This document shows, one piece after another, positions 27,101-35,843 of a stretch of 64,000 nucleotides of DNA. Location of the stretch: NCBI RefSeq assembly GCF_900009265.2, contig NZ_LR735009.1, positions 62,001 to 126,000 of the forward strand. Reading direction: 5' to 3'. The stretch's first letter is position 1. The number at the start of each line of letters is the position of its first letter. The position numbers and the translations under genes are program-made. Below the pieces are notes generated by a model. That model was given only the letters and a program-made list of their open reading frames with translations, had not been told where the DNA came from and did no database searches. The stretch is from Planktothrix paucivesiculata PCC 9631. GTDB taxonomy: Bacteria > Cyanobacteriota > Cyanobacteriia > Cyanobacteriales > Microcoleaceae.

Positions 27101-30100
27101 AAACTGGCGGCAACATTTGGTCACAATAAACAGGTGGAATGGGTGATGGGAATTCCGACGGAATGGGCTAGAAACGGAAGACATATTCATAGTCAAATGC
27201 AGACGCCTTTATGGTCAAGAAAAATGCTTTTAGATAAACAATGGGTCGAACAATATCAACAATTACAACATACTTGGATTCAACAAGAAAGTACATTTTG
27301 GACGCGATCGCTCTGGGAAAAAGCCGGATCAAAATTACAAACAAATCTCAATTTAGCGGGGGATTTTGAACTGTGGTTGCGTTTTTCTCGTTATGCTCCT
27401 TTGTATTTATTAAGAAGTTTAATCGGCGGATTTCGTACCTATGATACCCAACGTTCTAAAATTTATCGAGAGCAATATTTTCAAGAAGTTAAGCAAATTG
27501 TTCAAGAGGAATTGCAATTAATTGAGCAAGGAAAATATATTTCTGATCAACCATCTCCCCCTGTAATTGTGTTGGAAGATCATCAATTTTTAGCCTTAAA
27601 ACAAAAGGCTTTAACCGACCCTAAAATTAAAGTATCTGCGATTATTTCTACCTATAATTCGGCATCAATGATGTCGGGAAGGTTAGAAAATTTAGTTGAT
27701 CAAACTTTATTTCAACAAGGAAAATTAGAGATTATTGTTGTTGATTCCGGTTCCCAGGAAAATGAACGAGAGATTGTTTCTAGGTTTAAACAACAATATC
27801 CTGACTCGATTATTTATATTAAAACTGAAGCAAGGGAACCCATTTATCAAGCATGGAACCGGGGAATTGCGATCGCCCGGGGTGAATATATCACCAATCA
27901 AAATACCGATGATCGTCTCAAATTAAATGCTTTAGAACGATTATCTAACTATTTAGATGAACATTCAGAAGTCGTATTAGTACACGCCGATCAGCAAGCG
28001 GTATCACTAGGAGAAACTGTTAATTTAGAGCAATTAAATGGCAAACCTCACTGGAAATGGCCGGAATTTTGTCGTTTAAAATTATTATTTTCAGCCCAAG
28101 TAGGTTCTCAACCAATGTGGCGAAAATCCCTACATAATAATTATGGATTATTTGATCAAACCTTGAAAGTTCGAGGAGATCAAGACTTTTATATTAGAAT
28201 TGCTAATGGGGGAGAATTCCATTTTATTCCCGAAATATTAGGGACTTTGAACTTATCAGAAAATTCCTTAAGTCATCAACAAGATTTAAGTCGTGAAGAA
28301 GAAGTTTTAATCTTTAAAAGATATACCTCCTCCCGGGAAAAATTAGCTCAATTTTTGAATCATGCTCAAATTCAACCCACGGATCAAAACTATCAAATTT
28401 TAGTCAATAATTTATCCTGTGATTTAGCGAATCAGGTTTTATCACAGTTTCATTTACCCTTTTATATCAAATTAATCACGGAATTATTAAACTCTGTAGT
28501 TGAATTGGGAACCTATCAACAAACAGTACAAACTAATTTATTAAGAATTTGGAACCGTTTTTCTGACCCCGCCACCCGATTTCAATTTATGAAAACATTA
28601 TCACCCCAAATCATAGAAACTTGTGATGAGCAAATTCAACTCAAAGGGGAGGGAATGGAAAAAATTGATGAGTCTCAACTTTATATTAATTTATCTAAAC
28701 TCAGTCAACTTAATTCACCTAAAATTAATCCGGTTTTTTCCCCTCAACCTCGACCCTGTTGGTCGGTGATTATTCCTAGTTATAACGGTGAAAAATATAT
28801 CGAACAGGTGTTAAATAGTGTTCTGAGTCAAGCCCCCAGTTCTGAAGAAATGGAGATTATTGTTGTTGATGATTGTTCAACTCATCCAGAGATTGAAGCT
28901 ATCGTTAAAAACATCGGTAAAAATCGAGTTAAATTCTATCGACAACCGCAAAATTTAGGGTTAATTCCTAACTGGAATGATTGTATTCAACGGTCTACGG
29001 GGCAATGGATTCATCTTTTACATCAGGATGATTTAGTCCTCCCTGGATTTTATACTCGGATGCGAGAACTACTAGAAAAAGAACCCACCGCCGGGGCTGG
29101 ATTTTGTCGCCATTATTATATTGATGAACAGGGAAAACAACGCTCCCTTTCTGCGTTAGAACAACAAACAAATGGGATTATTTCTAATTGGTTAGAACGC
29201 ATTGCTGTGATGCAGCGCATTCAATTTGCTGCGATGGTGGTTAAACGCAGTGTTTATGAAACATTAGGAGGATTTTCTGATAATGCAGGTTCCGCAGCAG
29301 ATTGGGAAATGTGGAAACGAATTGCCGCCTATTATCCTGTAGCCTATGAATCTCAACCTTTAGCCTGTTATCGTTTACATTCAACTTCAGAAAGTTCTAA
29401 GTTAATTTCCATTGGGGCTAATATTTCAGATACTTTAAAATCTATTGAACTCTCTCAATCCTATTTACCCGAAAATTTAGCGATTAATTTATCAAATAAA
29501 GCCCGAGAACACTATGGTTTATATGCTATTAATACCGCTCAACAACTATTAGTTAATGGTGATGCTAAAGCCGTAATTGCTCAAATTCAAGAGGCATTAA
29601 AGTGTAGTCAATCTGATGTTGTTAAACAAGCTATTATTGAGTTATTTAGTCCTCAACAACCCAAAGCTCAAATCAGAACCTTAACTCCGGCTCAAATTTT
29701 GGCGGAAGTTTCCCGTTTAACTGAAGAATACAAGAAAACAAATAACCCAGATTCCCTGCGTCAAATTCGGCAAATTGTCGCTCAATATTGGTTGGCTTTA
29801 GAATCAGATAATTTAGAAAAAACCTATGGCGGAGAAATTGGTCAAGCCCATAAAATCCTACTCAATAGTGGGTTAAAAAATGAAGCCTTAACATCCCTAG
29901 AAAAAGCTCAACTTCAAGATTGGTATGCTTATCTAAAACAAGGGTTAAATCAACCTAAAAGCATACAGCATTTATTGGCAATTATTTTATATAGTTATCC
30001 CTATCAATTATCAGCTAATTGGTATATTCAAGCTCCGATTCCTAAATGGTTTTTACCGGATTATTTTGAGTTTATGTTAGCCGTCCCTCAGTTTTTCCAA

Positions 30101-32470
30101 GAGTTAGGAGAAGCTGAACTATATTATCGTTATTTAGAAAATTGGATTCACTATATTCATGAGCGGTTTATCAGTCATCCTGAGTTTCCAATTTGGCAGG
30201 AATTAGCGTGGAAATTCACCCAAATAGCTAACTTTATTCCCCTATATTTTAATACGGCTAATCTCAAAGATATTTATATTAAACGGGCGGAAATTATCGA
30301 ATTCGCCCTAACTCATTTGGGGTATTCCTTAGATTATCAGTTTCCCCAGCGTCCAACTCGTCAGAAAATTCGCTTAGGAATTCTAAGTAACCATTTCCTA
30401 CCTCAAACCGAAACCTACTCAACTCTACCAGTTTTTGAGTATTTAGATTCAACTCAATTTGAGGTGATTTTATATACTCTACAATCAAATAATCATCCCC
30501 TAGAAAAGTATTGCCAAAGTCGGGTAGAACGCTTTGTAAAACTGCCTAAAAATATCTCAGAACAGGTTCAATTAATTCGGAATGATGATTTAGATATTCT
30601 CTTAATTGGAACTAATGTAACGGCTGTTAATCACGGGATAACGCTCTTAGGATTACATCGGTTAGCCCGCATTCAAGTCACATCAACATCATCCTGCGTA
30701 ACTACAGGAATGCGGAATATGGATTACTATATTTCAGGAACTTTAACGGAAATAAAACAGAATCCCCAAGCCCAATATCGGGAAAAATTAATTCTTTTAG
30801 AAGGGACAGCCCACTGTTTTAGTTATTATGCAACTCCCCCGGAACTTCCCCAAGTCATTCCCCATCGTTCTAGTTTAGGAATTTCTGAACAAGCGGTTGT
30901 TTTTATCTCCGGTGCAAATTTCTATAAAATTATTCCTGAACTCCGAGAAACCTGGGCTAAACTATTAGCAAAAGTTCCTGATTCTGTATTAGTTTTATAT
31001 CCCTTTAACCCCAATTGGGCATCCCAATATCGGGCGCTTCCCTGGATTAATAATTTTAAAGAAGTTTTAGCAGAATATGGGGTTGATCCGAGTCGTTTAA
31101 TTCTCATTAAACCCCAAGGAAGTCGTAGTGATATTAAAGAATATCTGAAATTAGCGGATATTTATTTAGATTCCTACCCTTTTTCTGGGGTCAATTCTTT
31201 AGTTGATCCCTTAGAAGTGGGTTTAGTTCCTGTTGTCCGTGATGGGGATGTGATTCCTAATTTTTCTCCCACCACATCCCAAGCGGGAGAGATTTTTGTG
31301 GTGCGAGATAGTGGGTCATTCCGTTCCTTGATGGCGGCTTCTTTGTTGCGATCGCTCTCTCTTGATGATTTAATTGCCAATGGTGAAGAATCCTATATTA
31401 ATTTAGCTACAACTCTCGCTAATAATCCTCAACTGCGACAACAAAAACGCCAGGAAATTCAACAAAAAATGCAGCAAAATCCTGAATTTTTGGATAGTCG
31501 CACCTACTCGGCTAAAATGGGTGTAATTTTCCAACAGTTATTCCAAACTTGGCAACAAAACCAACCAAACTCGCCATCTATTCAACTCAATAGTCGAGAA
31601 GCAATTCAACAGTATTTATCGGCTTTGGTAACTAATATTAATTATTATGAATTAGAACGAAATAATCAACTTATTGTTGATCAGTTGCGTTCTATTCGGA
31701 AAATCATGGTGGAACATTGGTTGAAAATTCCAGCAGAACATTTAGAAAAAATGTATACAACGGATTTAGGAAAAGGATATCAAATTCTCTTAAATCGAGG
31801 GATTCAAGGGGAACCTTTAACCACTGAAGAAGAACAATTAGTTAACCAAATTACTCAACAGGCGATTGGACTTAAACAGTCTGATTCTTTAAATCATTTA
31901 ATGGTATTAATGTTATATTATCCCCCGGGAAAAATGGTAGTTGCAAATGCAGAAACCCGTTTACCTGAATGGTTATTAAAAGAATATCAACGGGTATTTG
32001 AAAATCCGTCAGCTTTAGAAAAGGTAACGGTATCGGATGTTGGCAAAAATCAACCCTTAACTCCTATTGAATCCTTCCAAAATCGGTTAATTGGATGTGT
32101 GAATTTATATAAAATTGATCCGGCTAACGTTGCTATTGTTGAGGATTTACGTCAAATTCGCCGACAATTTGCTGATTTTTGGTTAGGTTTGGAAACCACA
32201 CAATTAGAATCGGTTTATCAAAGTTCAGTCGGTCAAACCTATCGAACCCTATTATATAGTGGGTTTTCTCAAGAAACTTTAACAACTACAGAACAGCAAT
32301 TCATTAAAACCTTAGCCTCTCAAATGAATCAAGGATTGACTCAAATAGAGACGATTAAACCTCTATTGGCGGTGTTATTATATTGTCGCCCTGAACAATT
32401 ACAAATTCAAGATTTATCCCGTTTACCGCAATGGTTTCGTCCAGATTATGAACAGTTAAGCCATCAATAA
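24152..32470 (+). CDS. Giant multidomain glycosyltransferase/methyltransferase
   Basis: 2772 residues, GTG start. Order: residues 1-230, a SAM methyltransferase with N-terminal CxxC zinc pair (C15/C18, C41/C44) and DYGCGYG; about 270-620, a GT4-type transferase (GFGMPIIEAMACGCPVI); about 680-870, a second methyltransferase (LLEIGGGNS); three GT-A/GT2 domains from about 888 (NSDD), 1160 (NTDD) and 1536 (HQDD). From about 2070 to 2480 there is a SPINDLY/O-GlcNAc-transferase-like domain (IRLGILSNHFLPQTETYST). A helical unit of about 105 residues occurs three times, near 1869, 2511 and 2665. Likely builds and methylates a surface polysaccharide or glycan; the substrate is unknown. Such fusions occur in cyanobacterial glycan loci. 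Divergent from ftsH. Confidence 0.9.
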   Translation: MQVKSQSKFTQNSFCKVCGSISPYFAQATVLNRYSVDYFKCSVCGFVQTEKPYWLDEAYADPIAMSDVGLVARNFKFSQITQELIISCFNPQGKFLDYGCGYGLFVRLMRDLGFDFYGYDQYCQNIFYQGFEGNQQEKYDLVTAFEVFEHFVNPLEEIEKLLKFSKNLLFSTQLLPADHPQPDQWWYYALHEGQHIGIYTYQSLLKIAEKFKLNLYSDGSSLHLLTEHKISGSAWKNAISIEISPQTLPSLTQQDFLKAVANRQSINSDQQSIKIIIDGVFFQIRNTGIARVWKSLLEEWSTKDFAQQIIVLDREGTTPKIPGIKYYQIPEYSYDKIVEDRQLLQKICDQENADLFISTYYTTPLTTPSVFMGYDMIPEQLGLDLTIPMWQEKHHGIEHASAYITISENTAQDLIHFFPKINKDQITVAHCGVPAVFSPATAEAIQQFKFKYSINKPYFILVGQRLGAGGYKNTLLFFKALTQLKNNRDFEIVCVGGEPTLEAEFYSYTQQFRIHLLQLSDQELKQAYSGATALVYPSKYEGFGMPIIEAMACGCPVITCRKGSIPEIAGNAAYYVDEDQVLEMLQALEQIQKPEIYQPLIQAGLQQSSQYSWSKMADIIQQTLIQTVQNLKTSTKSLDFQDFTYSKRSHFNQFKRFKAYSNINPDACDLKIYQDLLVYNFIIQNFPKGSKLLEIGGGNSRVLEALKQDYECWNLDKFEGVGNGPNQIQNYANSRIVLDYIGNFNPELPNQYFDCVFSISTLEHIMEDETTFQNITQDMDRILKPLGFSLHCFDVVVKPGEVWTNQFLPYLFKTQKTLNSRIDFDKIKRDPDLYGMSETAYRQFWQPTTQKSYQEFGQPISYNILWQKSATNVRSVSPEILVYSSLPKISIVTPSLNQGEFLEECIDSILSQNYPNLEYMIMDGESTDNSVEIIKKHEKYLTHWQSQADGGHYAAVNAGFQKTTGEIMGWLNSDDKYHPDAFYKLAATFGHNKQVEWVMGIPTEWARNGRHIHSQMQTPLWSRKMLLDKQWVEQYQQLQHTWIQQESTFWTRSLWEKAGSKLQTNLNLAGDFELWLRFSRYAPLYLLRSLIGGFRTYDTQRSKIYREQYFQEVKQIVQEELQLIEQGKYISDQPSPPVIVLEDHQFLALKQKALTDPKIKVSAIISTYNSASMMSGRLENLVDQTLFQQGKLEIIVVDSGSQENEREIVSRFKQQYPDSIIYIKTEAREPIYQAWNRGIAIARGEYITNQNTDDRLKLNALERLSNYLDEHSEVVLVHADQQAVSLGETVNLEQLNGKPHWKWPEFCRLKLLFSAQVGSQPMWRKSLHNNYGLFDQTLKVRGDQDFYIRIANGGEFHFIPEILGTLNLSENSLSHQQDLSREEEVLIFKRYTSSREKLAQFLNHAQIQPTDQNYQILVNNLSCDLANQVLSQFHLPFYIKLITELLNSVVELGTYQQTVQTNLLRIWNRFSDPATRFQFMKTLSPQIIETCDEQIQLKGEGMEKIDESQLYINLSKLSQLNSPKINPVFSPQPRPCWSVIIPSYNGEKYIEQVLNSVLSQAPSSEEMEIIVVDDCSTHPEIEAIVKNIGKNRVKFYRQPQNLGLIPNWNDCIQRSTGQWIHLLHQDDLVLPGFYTRMRELLEKEPTAGAGFCRHYYIDEQGKQRSLSALEQQTNGIISNWLERIAVMQRIQFAAMVVKRSVYETLGGFSDNAGSAADWEMWKRIAAYYPVAYESQPLACYRLHSTSESSKLISIGANISDTLKSIELSQSYLPENLAINLSNKAREHYGLYAINTAQQLLVNGDAKAVIAQIQEALKCSQSDVVKQAIIELFSPQQPKAQIRTLTPAQILAEVSRLTEEYKKTNNPDSLRQIRQIVAQYWLALESDNLEKTYGGEIGQAHKILLNSGLKNEALTSLEKAQLQDWYAYLKQGLNQPKSIQHLLAIILYSYPYQLSANWYIQAPIPKWFLPDYFEFMLAVPQFFQELGEAELYYRYLENWIHYIHERFISHPEFPIWQELAWKFTQIANFIPLYFNTANLKDIYIKRAEIIEFALTHLGYSLDYQFPQRPTRQKIRLGILSNHFLPQTETYSTLPVFEYLDSTQFEVILYTLQSNNHPLEKYCQSRVERFVKLPKNISEQVQLIRNDDLDILLIGTNVTAVNHGITLLGLHRLARIQVTSTSSCVTTGMRNMDYYISGTLTEIKQNPQAQYREKLILLEGTAHCFSYYATPPELPQVIPHRSSLGISEQAVVFISGANFYKIIPELRETWAKLLAKVPDSVLVLYPFNPNWASQYRALPWINNFKEVLAEYGVDPSRLILIKPQGSRSDIKEYLKLADIYLDSYPFSGVNSLVDPLEVGLVPVVRDGDVIPNFSPTTSQAGEIFVVRDSGSFRSLMAASLLRSLSLDDLIANGEESYINLATTLANNPQLRQQKRQEIQQKMQQNPEFLDSRTYSAKMGVIFQQLFQTWQQNQPNSPSIQLNSREAIQQYLSALVTNINYYELERNNQLIVDQLRSIRKIMVEHWLKIPAEHLEKMYTTDLGKGYQILLNRGIQGEPLTTEEEQLVNQITQQAIGLKQSDSLNHLMVLMLYYPPGKMVVANAETRLPEWLLKEYQRVFENPSALEKVTVSDVGKNQPLTPIESFQNRLIGCVNLYKIDPANVAIVEDLRQIRRQFADFWLGLETTQLESVYQSSVGQTYRTLLYSGFSQETLTTTEQQFIKTLASQMNQGLTQIETIKPLLAVLLYCRPEQLQIQDLSRLPQWFRPDYEQLSHQ

Positions 32471-32495
32471 ACCAATAAGATTGTTGCGCCGTTGT

Positions 32496-32509
32496 TGCGC
32501 TGAAGCGCA
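32496..32509 (+). terminator. Weak hairpin after the giant gene
   Basis: TGCGCT-GA-AGCGCA gives a 6-bp stem 25 bp after the stop, without a T-run. Possible terminator. Confidence 0.3.
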
Positions 32510-32564
32510 TCTCTTATAAAGCCTCAAACATCAACAACAATTTTTCTATAAATGCGAATAATTA

Positions 32565-32776
32565 GGGCTTGCTGAAAAAGTAACAGAAAAGGAAAAGAAA
32601 TAGCCTGTATATTCTTTAAAAGCCTCTATTTGTGCTTTTAAGTCAGATGATTCGTTAAAATTATCCCAACTAATAAGGTTTTTGCGCTATTTTACACCTA
32701 TCCCTTGCACCTGATTCATTTTTTCTTGTCTTCTCCTCCCGTCTGTTCTGGCTTTTCGCCTTTTTTCAGCAAGCCC
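32565..32776 (-). mobile_element. Miniature (MITE-like) derivative of the IS5-like element
   Basis: A 212-bp element with terminal repeats GGGCTTGCTGAAAAA and TA on both sides. It is made of pieces of the IS at 14935-16166, in reverse orientation: both ends match, and an internal segment (about 32620-32675) is the complement of the transposase part around 15635-15690. Most of the transposase is deleted. The right-hand TA forms part of the stop codon of the neighbouring permease gene. Confidence 0.85.
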
Positions 32777-33954
32777 TACTTAGAAGAACGAACCAATAAA
32801 AAACTCGCAATTCCAATTCCTAAAAATGTCGGCAACCAAGCGGCAAAAAAGGGAGTCAGAATTTCTTTTTGACCTAATGCTCCAGTAATAAAAGATAGTA
32901 AATAATAACCAAAAATCACAATTACACTAATCCCAAAACTGGTAGCTTTACTGGTGCTTTGGGGTCTACTGCCCAATGCCACACCCAATAAAGCAAAGAC
33001 GACACAGGAGAAAGGTAGAGCATATTTTTGTTGAATTCTAACTTTAGTTTTAATGATTTTTTGTTGATCTCCACTCAATTTCATTAATTGTAAATAATCT
33101 TGAGCTTGAGCAATATTCATCTCATCAAAACCCCGTTTCCGTGAAGCTAAATCTAAAGGAGTTCGAGACAGTTGAATTTGTTTATGATCGAAACGCACAA
33201 TATTCCGATAAGAACCATCGGGATTTACAATATAAACCGTACCATTAAAGAAATCCCAGGTATTGGCAGAAAAATTCCAATTAGCAGATTTTGACGAGAT
33301 AATTTGAGTTAACTCCGGTTGGGAAAGATCTAAGATTGTTACTTCCAACATTTGACCATTATCAAATCTTTGGGCATAAAATAGCCGGACTAAGCGACTA
33401 AACTTTTTATCCGTTCCCTCTATTTTAATCTTTTCATATTCGGGATAAAAAATATTATCCTCTTGAATAGGAAGGTCGCCTTCATTTAATGCTTGTTCAT
33501 AGGTTACAGAGGCTTTATAATTAGCCGCCGGAACAATTACTTCATTAAACCCAAAGGTTAAAGCTGTGATCATTAAACTAAAAATTAATGTGGGAACTAA
33601 TAGCCGATATAAACTTATTCCACAACTTTTCAGGGCAATTAATTCACTATCACTTGATAAGCGTCCATAAACCATTAAGGTACTTAAAATGATCGCCATG
33701 GGAAAAGCTAAAACAATAAATTCCGGCATTTTTAAGAGAAATACCTGAACAGCTATCCCTACTGATAAACCAGACTCTGCCACCTGTCGAACTAACTCAA
33801 AAACCGTACCCACAGTTAAAGCCACGGAACTAAATAATCCTACCCCAAAAATAAACGGTGGAATCAATTCTTGAATTAAATAGCGATCTAAAATTGAAAT
33901 ATAGGGAGGGAAAAATTTACCAGAAATCAAAGACTTAGAAAGAGTAATTTTCAT
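32776..33954 (-). CDS. LptF/LptG-family (YjgP/YjgQ) LPS export permease
   Basis: 392 residues with the family layout: N-terminal membrane segments (LIQELIPPFIFGVGLFSSVALTV region, then FIVLAFPMAIILSTLMVYGRL and SLMITALTFGFNEVIV), a periplasmic beta-jellyroll middle, and C-terminal segments (PFSCVVFALLGVALGSRPQ, SVIVIFGYYLLSF). It moves lipopolysaccharide from the inner membrane with LptB. Cyanobacteria usually have one such gene, doing the jobs of both LptF and LptG. The start overlaps the lptB stop by 4 bp. The stop codon TAG lies on the border of the miniature element, so the last residues may be altered. Confidence 0.88.
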   Translation of the reverse strand: MKITLSKSLISGKFFPPYISILDRYLIQELIPPFIFGVGLFSSVALTVGTVFELVRQVAESGLSVGIAVQVFLLKMPEFIVLAFPMAIILSTLMVYGRLSSDSELIALKSCGISLYRLLVPTLIFSLMITALTFGFNEVIVPAANYKASVTYEQALNEGDLPIQEDNIFYPEYEKIKIEGTDKKFSRLVRLFYAQRFDNGQMLEVTILDLSQPELTQIISSKSANWNFSANTWDFFNGTVYIVNPDGSYRNIVRFDHKQIQLSRTPLDLASRKRGFDEMNIAQAQDYLQLMKLSGDQQKIIKTKVRIQQKYALPFSCVVFALLGVALGSRPQSTSKATSFGISVIVIFGYYLLSFITGALGQKEILTPFFAAWLPTFLGIGIASFLLVRSSK

Positions 33955-34679
33955 ACTTGAAAATTGTCACCTAAATAATACTGTCGCACCAGGGGATTAT
34001 TGTAGAGTTCTTCAGCAGTTCCCGAGGCAAAAATTTGCCCATCGCGCATAATATAAGCTCGGTCTGTAATAGCTAAAGTTTCCCTAACATTATGATCAGT
34101 AATCAAAATTCCCATATTGCGGGTGCGTAATGCGGCTACAATTTCTTGAATTTCCGAAACCGCAATGGGGTCAACACCAGCAAAGGGTTCATCTAATAGT
34201 AAAAACTGGGGTAATTCTAATCCCGCCGCCAAAGCCCGGGCTAATTCCGTCCGCCGTCGTTCTCCCCCAGAAACCTGATAACCTAAAGTCGAGGCTACTT
34301 TTTCTAAGCGAAATTCTCTTAGTAAAGTATGGAGACGTTTTTGCCACAAGTGACGAGGAACATGGGTTTGTTGCAACACCAACAAAATATTATCCCTGAC
34401 ACTCAGATGTCGAAAAATACTCGCCTGTTGGGTCAGATAACCAATGCCTAAACGGGCGCGTTGATGAATAGGTAAATGGGTAATATCAATTTCATTTAGA
34501 TAAACATTTCCTTGAGTTGGTTTTTCTAATCCCGTTGCAATATAGAAAGTTGTGGTTTTACCTGCACCATTGGGCCCCAATAATCCCACAATTTCTCCTT
34601 GGGAAACGGATAGATTGACTCGACTAACAACAATGCGTTTACGGTAGGATTTGTGAATATTCTCCAGCACTATTTTCAT
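33951..34679 (-). CDS. lptB: LPS export ABC transporter ATPase LptB
   Basis: 242 residues, single ABC ATPase. Walker A GPNGAGKT (35-42), signature VSGGERRR, Walker B LLLDEPFAGVDP and switch His in ITDHNVRETL. This signature with SGGERRR and the DEPFAGVDP form is characteristic of LptB. It powers extraction of LPS from the inner membrane by the LptF/G-type permease encoded 3' of it. Overlaps that gene by 4 bp; the LptA-like gene is 22 bp upstream. Confidence 0.94.
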   Translation of the reverse strand: MKIVLENIHKSYRKRIVVSRVNLSVSQGEIVGLLGPNGAGKTTTFYIATGLEKPTQGNVYLNEIDITHLPIHQRARLGIGYLTQQASIFRHLSVRDNILLVLQQTHVPRHLWQKRLHTLLREFRLEKVASTLGYQVSGGERRRTELARALAAGLELPQFLLLDEPFAGVDPIAVSEIQEIVAALRTRNMGILITDHNVRETLAITDRAYIMRDGQIFASGTAEELYNNPLVRQYYLGDNFQV

Positions 34680-34701
34680 AACCAGATTTGTTAGAAATAA
34701 T

Positions 34702-35244
34702 TTAAGGATTACGCGGTGCTGAAGGCGCGCTTAATGGGGTTTTAAAAGCAGGTTTAGGATTAAAAGGTTCAACGGTGGCGTTTTTCGGGCCGGCACTTTC
34801 ATCGGGGACTAAATACATCGATTCCACCTGTCCACCCCCCTGTGGTAGAGCAATAAACCGCCCCTCATCAATTAAATAGGTAACGGTTTCCCCGCGAATG
34901 GTATTTCCTTCTTGCAAAACAAATACATTTCCACTGAGAATGATTCGACGTTCTCGACTAAAATATTGGGCTTGGGCTGCGGTAGCCTGAATACTGCGGG
35001 CGGGATAATTAATTTGAACGTTACCCCGAGCGGTGACAATTCCCGTTTGAGCATCAGCTTCCTGAATATCCGAGCGCACGGTCATCGCCCGCCCGACGGC
35101 GTTTTTGGCTGGGGGAGCTTGGGCATAACTCGGCCCAGCACCGACGACACTCTCTGTGATCAAACTACTGACTAGGGCCATGGGTAACAGGAGTGTGAAT
35201 CCCAAGGAAAGGGAGATGGAAGTTAACAGTTTGGCAATCAGCAT
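34702..35244 (-). CDS. LptA/OstA-like periplasmic LPS-transport protein
   Basis: 180 residues with an N-terminal signal sequence (LLTSISLSLGFTLLLPMALV, cleavage likely near SYAQA). The beta-jellyroll OstA-type repeat is seen in ADAQTGIVTARGNVQINYP and in RRIILSGNVFVLQEGNTIRGETVTY, the pattern of LptA and the LptD N-terminus. It should bridge LPS between the inner and outer membranes. First gene of the lptA-lptB-lptF/G set. A Pro-rich C-terminal tail (PKPAFKTPLSAPSAPRNP) is an extra. Confidence 0.85.
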   Translation of the reverse strand: MLIAKLLTSISLSLGFTLLLPMALVSSLITESVVGAGPSYAQAPPAKNAVGRAMTVRSDIQEADAQTGIVTARGNVQINYPARSIQATAAQAQYFSRERRIILSGNVFVLQEGNTIRGETVTYLIDEGRFIALPQGGGQVESMYLVPDESAGPKNATVEPFNPKPAFKTPLSAPSAPRNP

Positions 35245-35442
35245 TATGACGTTGGAAACTCTAAAATAGCTACTGGTTGGTGCAATTGAGTAGTGGACGC
35301 TGAAATTGAACCCTCATAGGTCTGTGTGCCCATTGTACTCTATCCGCTTCATGAAACTGACTCCAACCTACTTAAATAAACTCCACATCACACACACCAG
35401 AAATGCCGAATTCACGCGGATTGCAGCAAATAATTGCTGTAG

Positions 35443-35496
35443 GGGCGGGTTCACCTGAATATTTAACACCCATCAACAAATTATAAAAACCCGCCC
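35443..35496. repeat. Inverted repeat in the lptA upstream region
   Basis: GGGCGGGTT at 35443-35451 pairs with AACCCGCCC at 35488-35496. The same GGGCGGGTTC motif occurs at about 16601. The 35245-35562 stretch otherwise holds no gene, only these dispersed repeats. Confidence 0.5.
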
Positions 35497-35518
35497 AAAC
35501 CCCAGCCGAATACCCATT

Positions 35519-35546
35519 CGTAATTCGTAATTCGTAATTCGTAATT
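35519..35546. repeat. Heptamer tandem repeat (CGTAATT x4)
   Basis: Four perfect CGTAATT units, flanked by CCCATT and later ATTACCCATT. The same unit, also four times, follows a CATTACC array at 58151-58178. These are short tandemly repeated sequences of the kind known from filamentous cyanobacteria. Confidence 0.9.
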
Positions 35547-35562
35547 AGCTATTACCCATTAT

Positions 35563-35712
35563 TTAACCTTGACGTTTTTCATCTTCTCGACGTCGGCGAT
35601 CGCGCCATTCCGCTACGGTTAAATATAGAACACCCCCGGTAAAAATGATCAACATGGAAAAAGCCACCAATACCAAAATTTCAATCAGAGTTAACTCTTG
35701 TAAAACTTCCAT
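35563..35712 (-). CDS. 49-residue single-span membrane protein
   Basis: The protein begins MEVLQELTLIEILVLVAFSM, has one membrane helix (about residues 9-31, ending TGGVLYL) and ends in a strongly charged tail (EWRDRRRREDEKRQG). The tail gives a clear cytoplasm-side topology. The coding sequence contains a GCGATCGC site. It is too short for usual gene finders, but the helix-plus-basic-tail pattern is typical of real small cyanobacterial membrane proteins. No specific family recognised. Confidence 0.6.
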   Translation of the reverse strand: MEVLQELTLIEILVLVAFSMLIIFTGGVLYLTVAEWRDRRRREDEKRQG

Positions 35713-35843
35713 AGGTCAATTAAAAATCCAGTTTTTATCTATTTTAATTCAAACGGTAGGGCGCGTGAAATTAATTTATTAATTGTCACTCACCCTACAA
35801 CAATTTGGCAAAAGTATCAATCCATCAACTAGGTTTCTAAGGT

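Noticed and set aside
24152-32470. Non-ribosomal peptide or polyketide synthase as explanation for the very long gene
   Set aside because: No condensation, adenylation, ketosynthase or carrier motifs; all legible domains are methyl- or glycosyltransferases.
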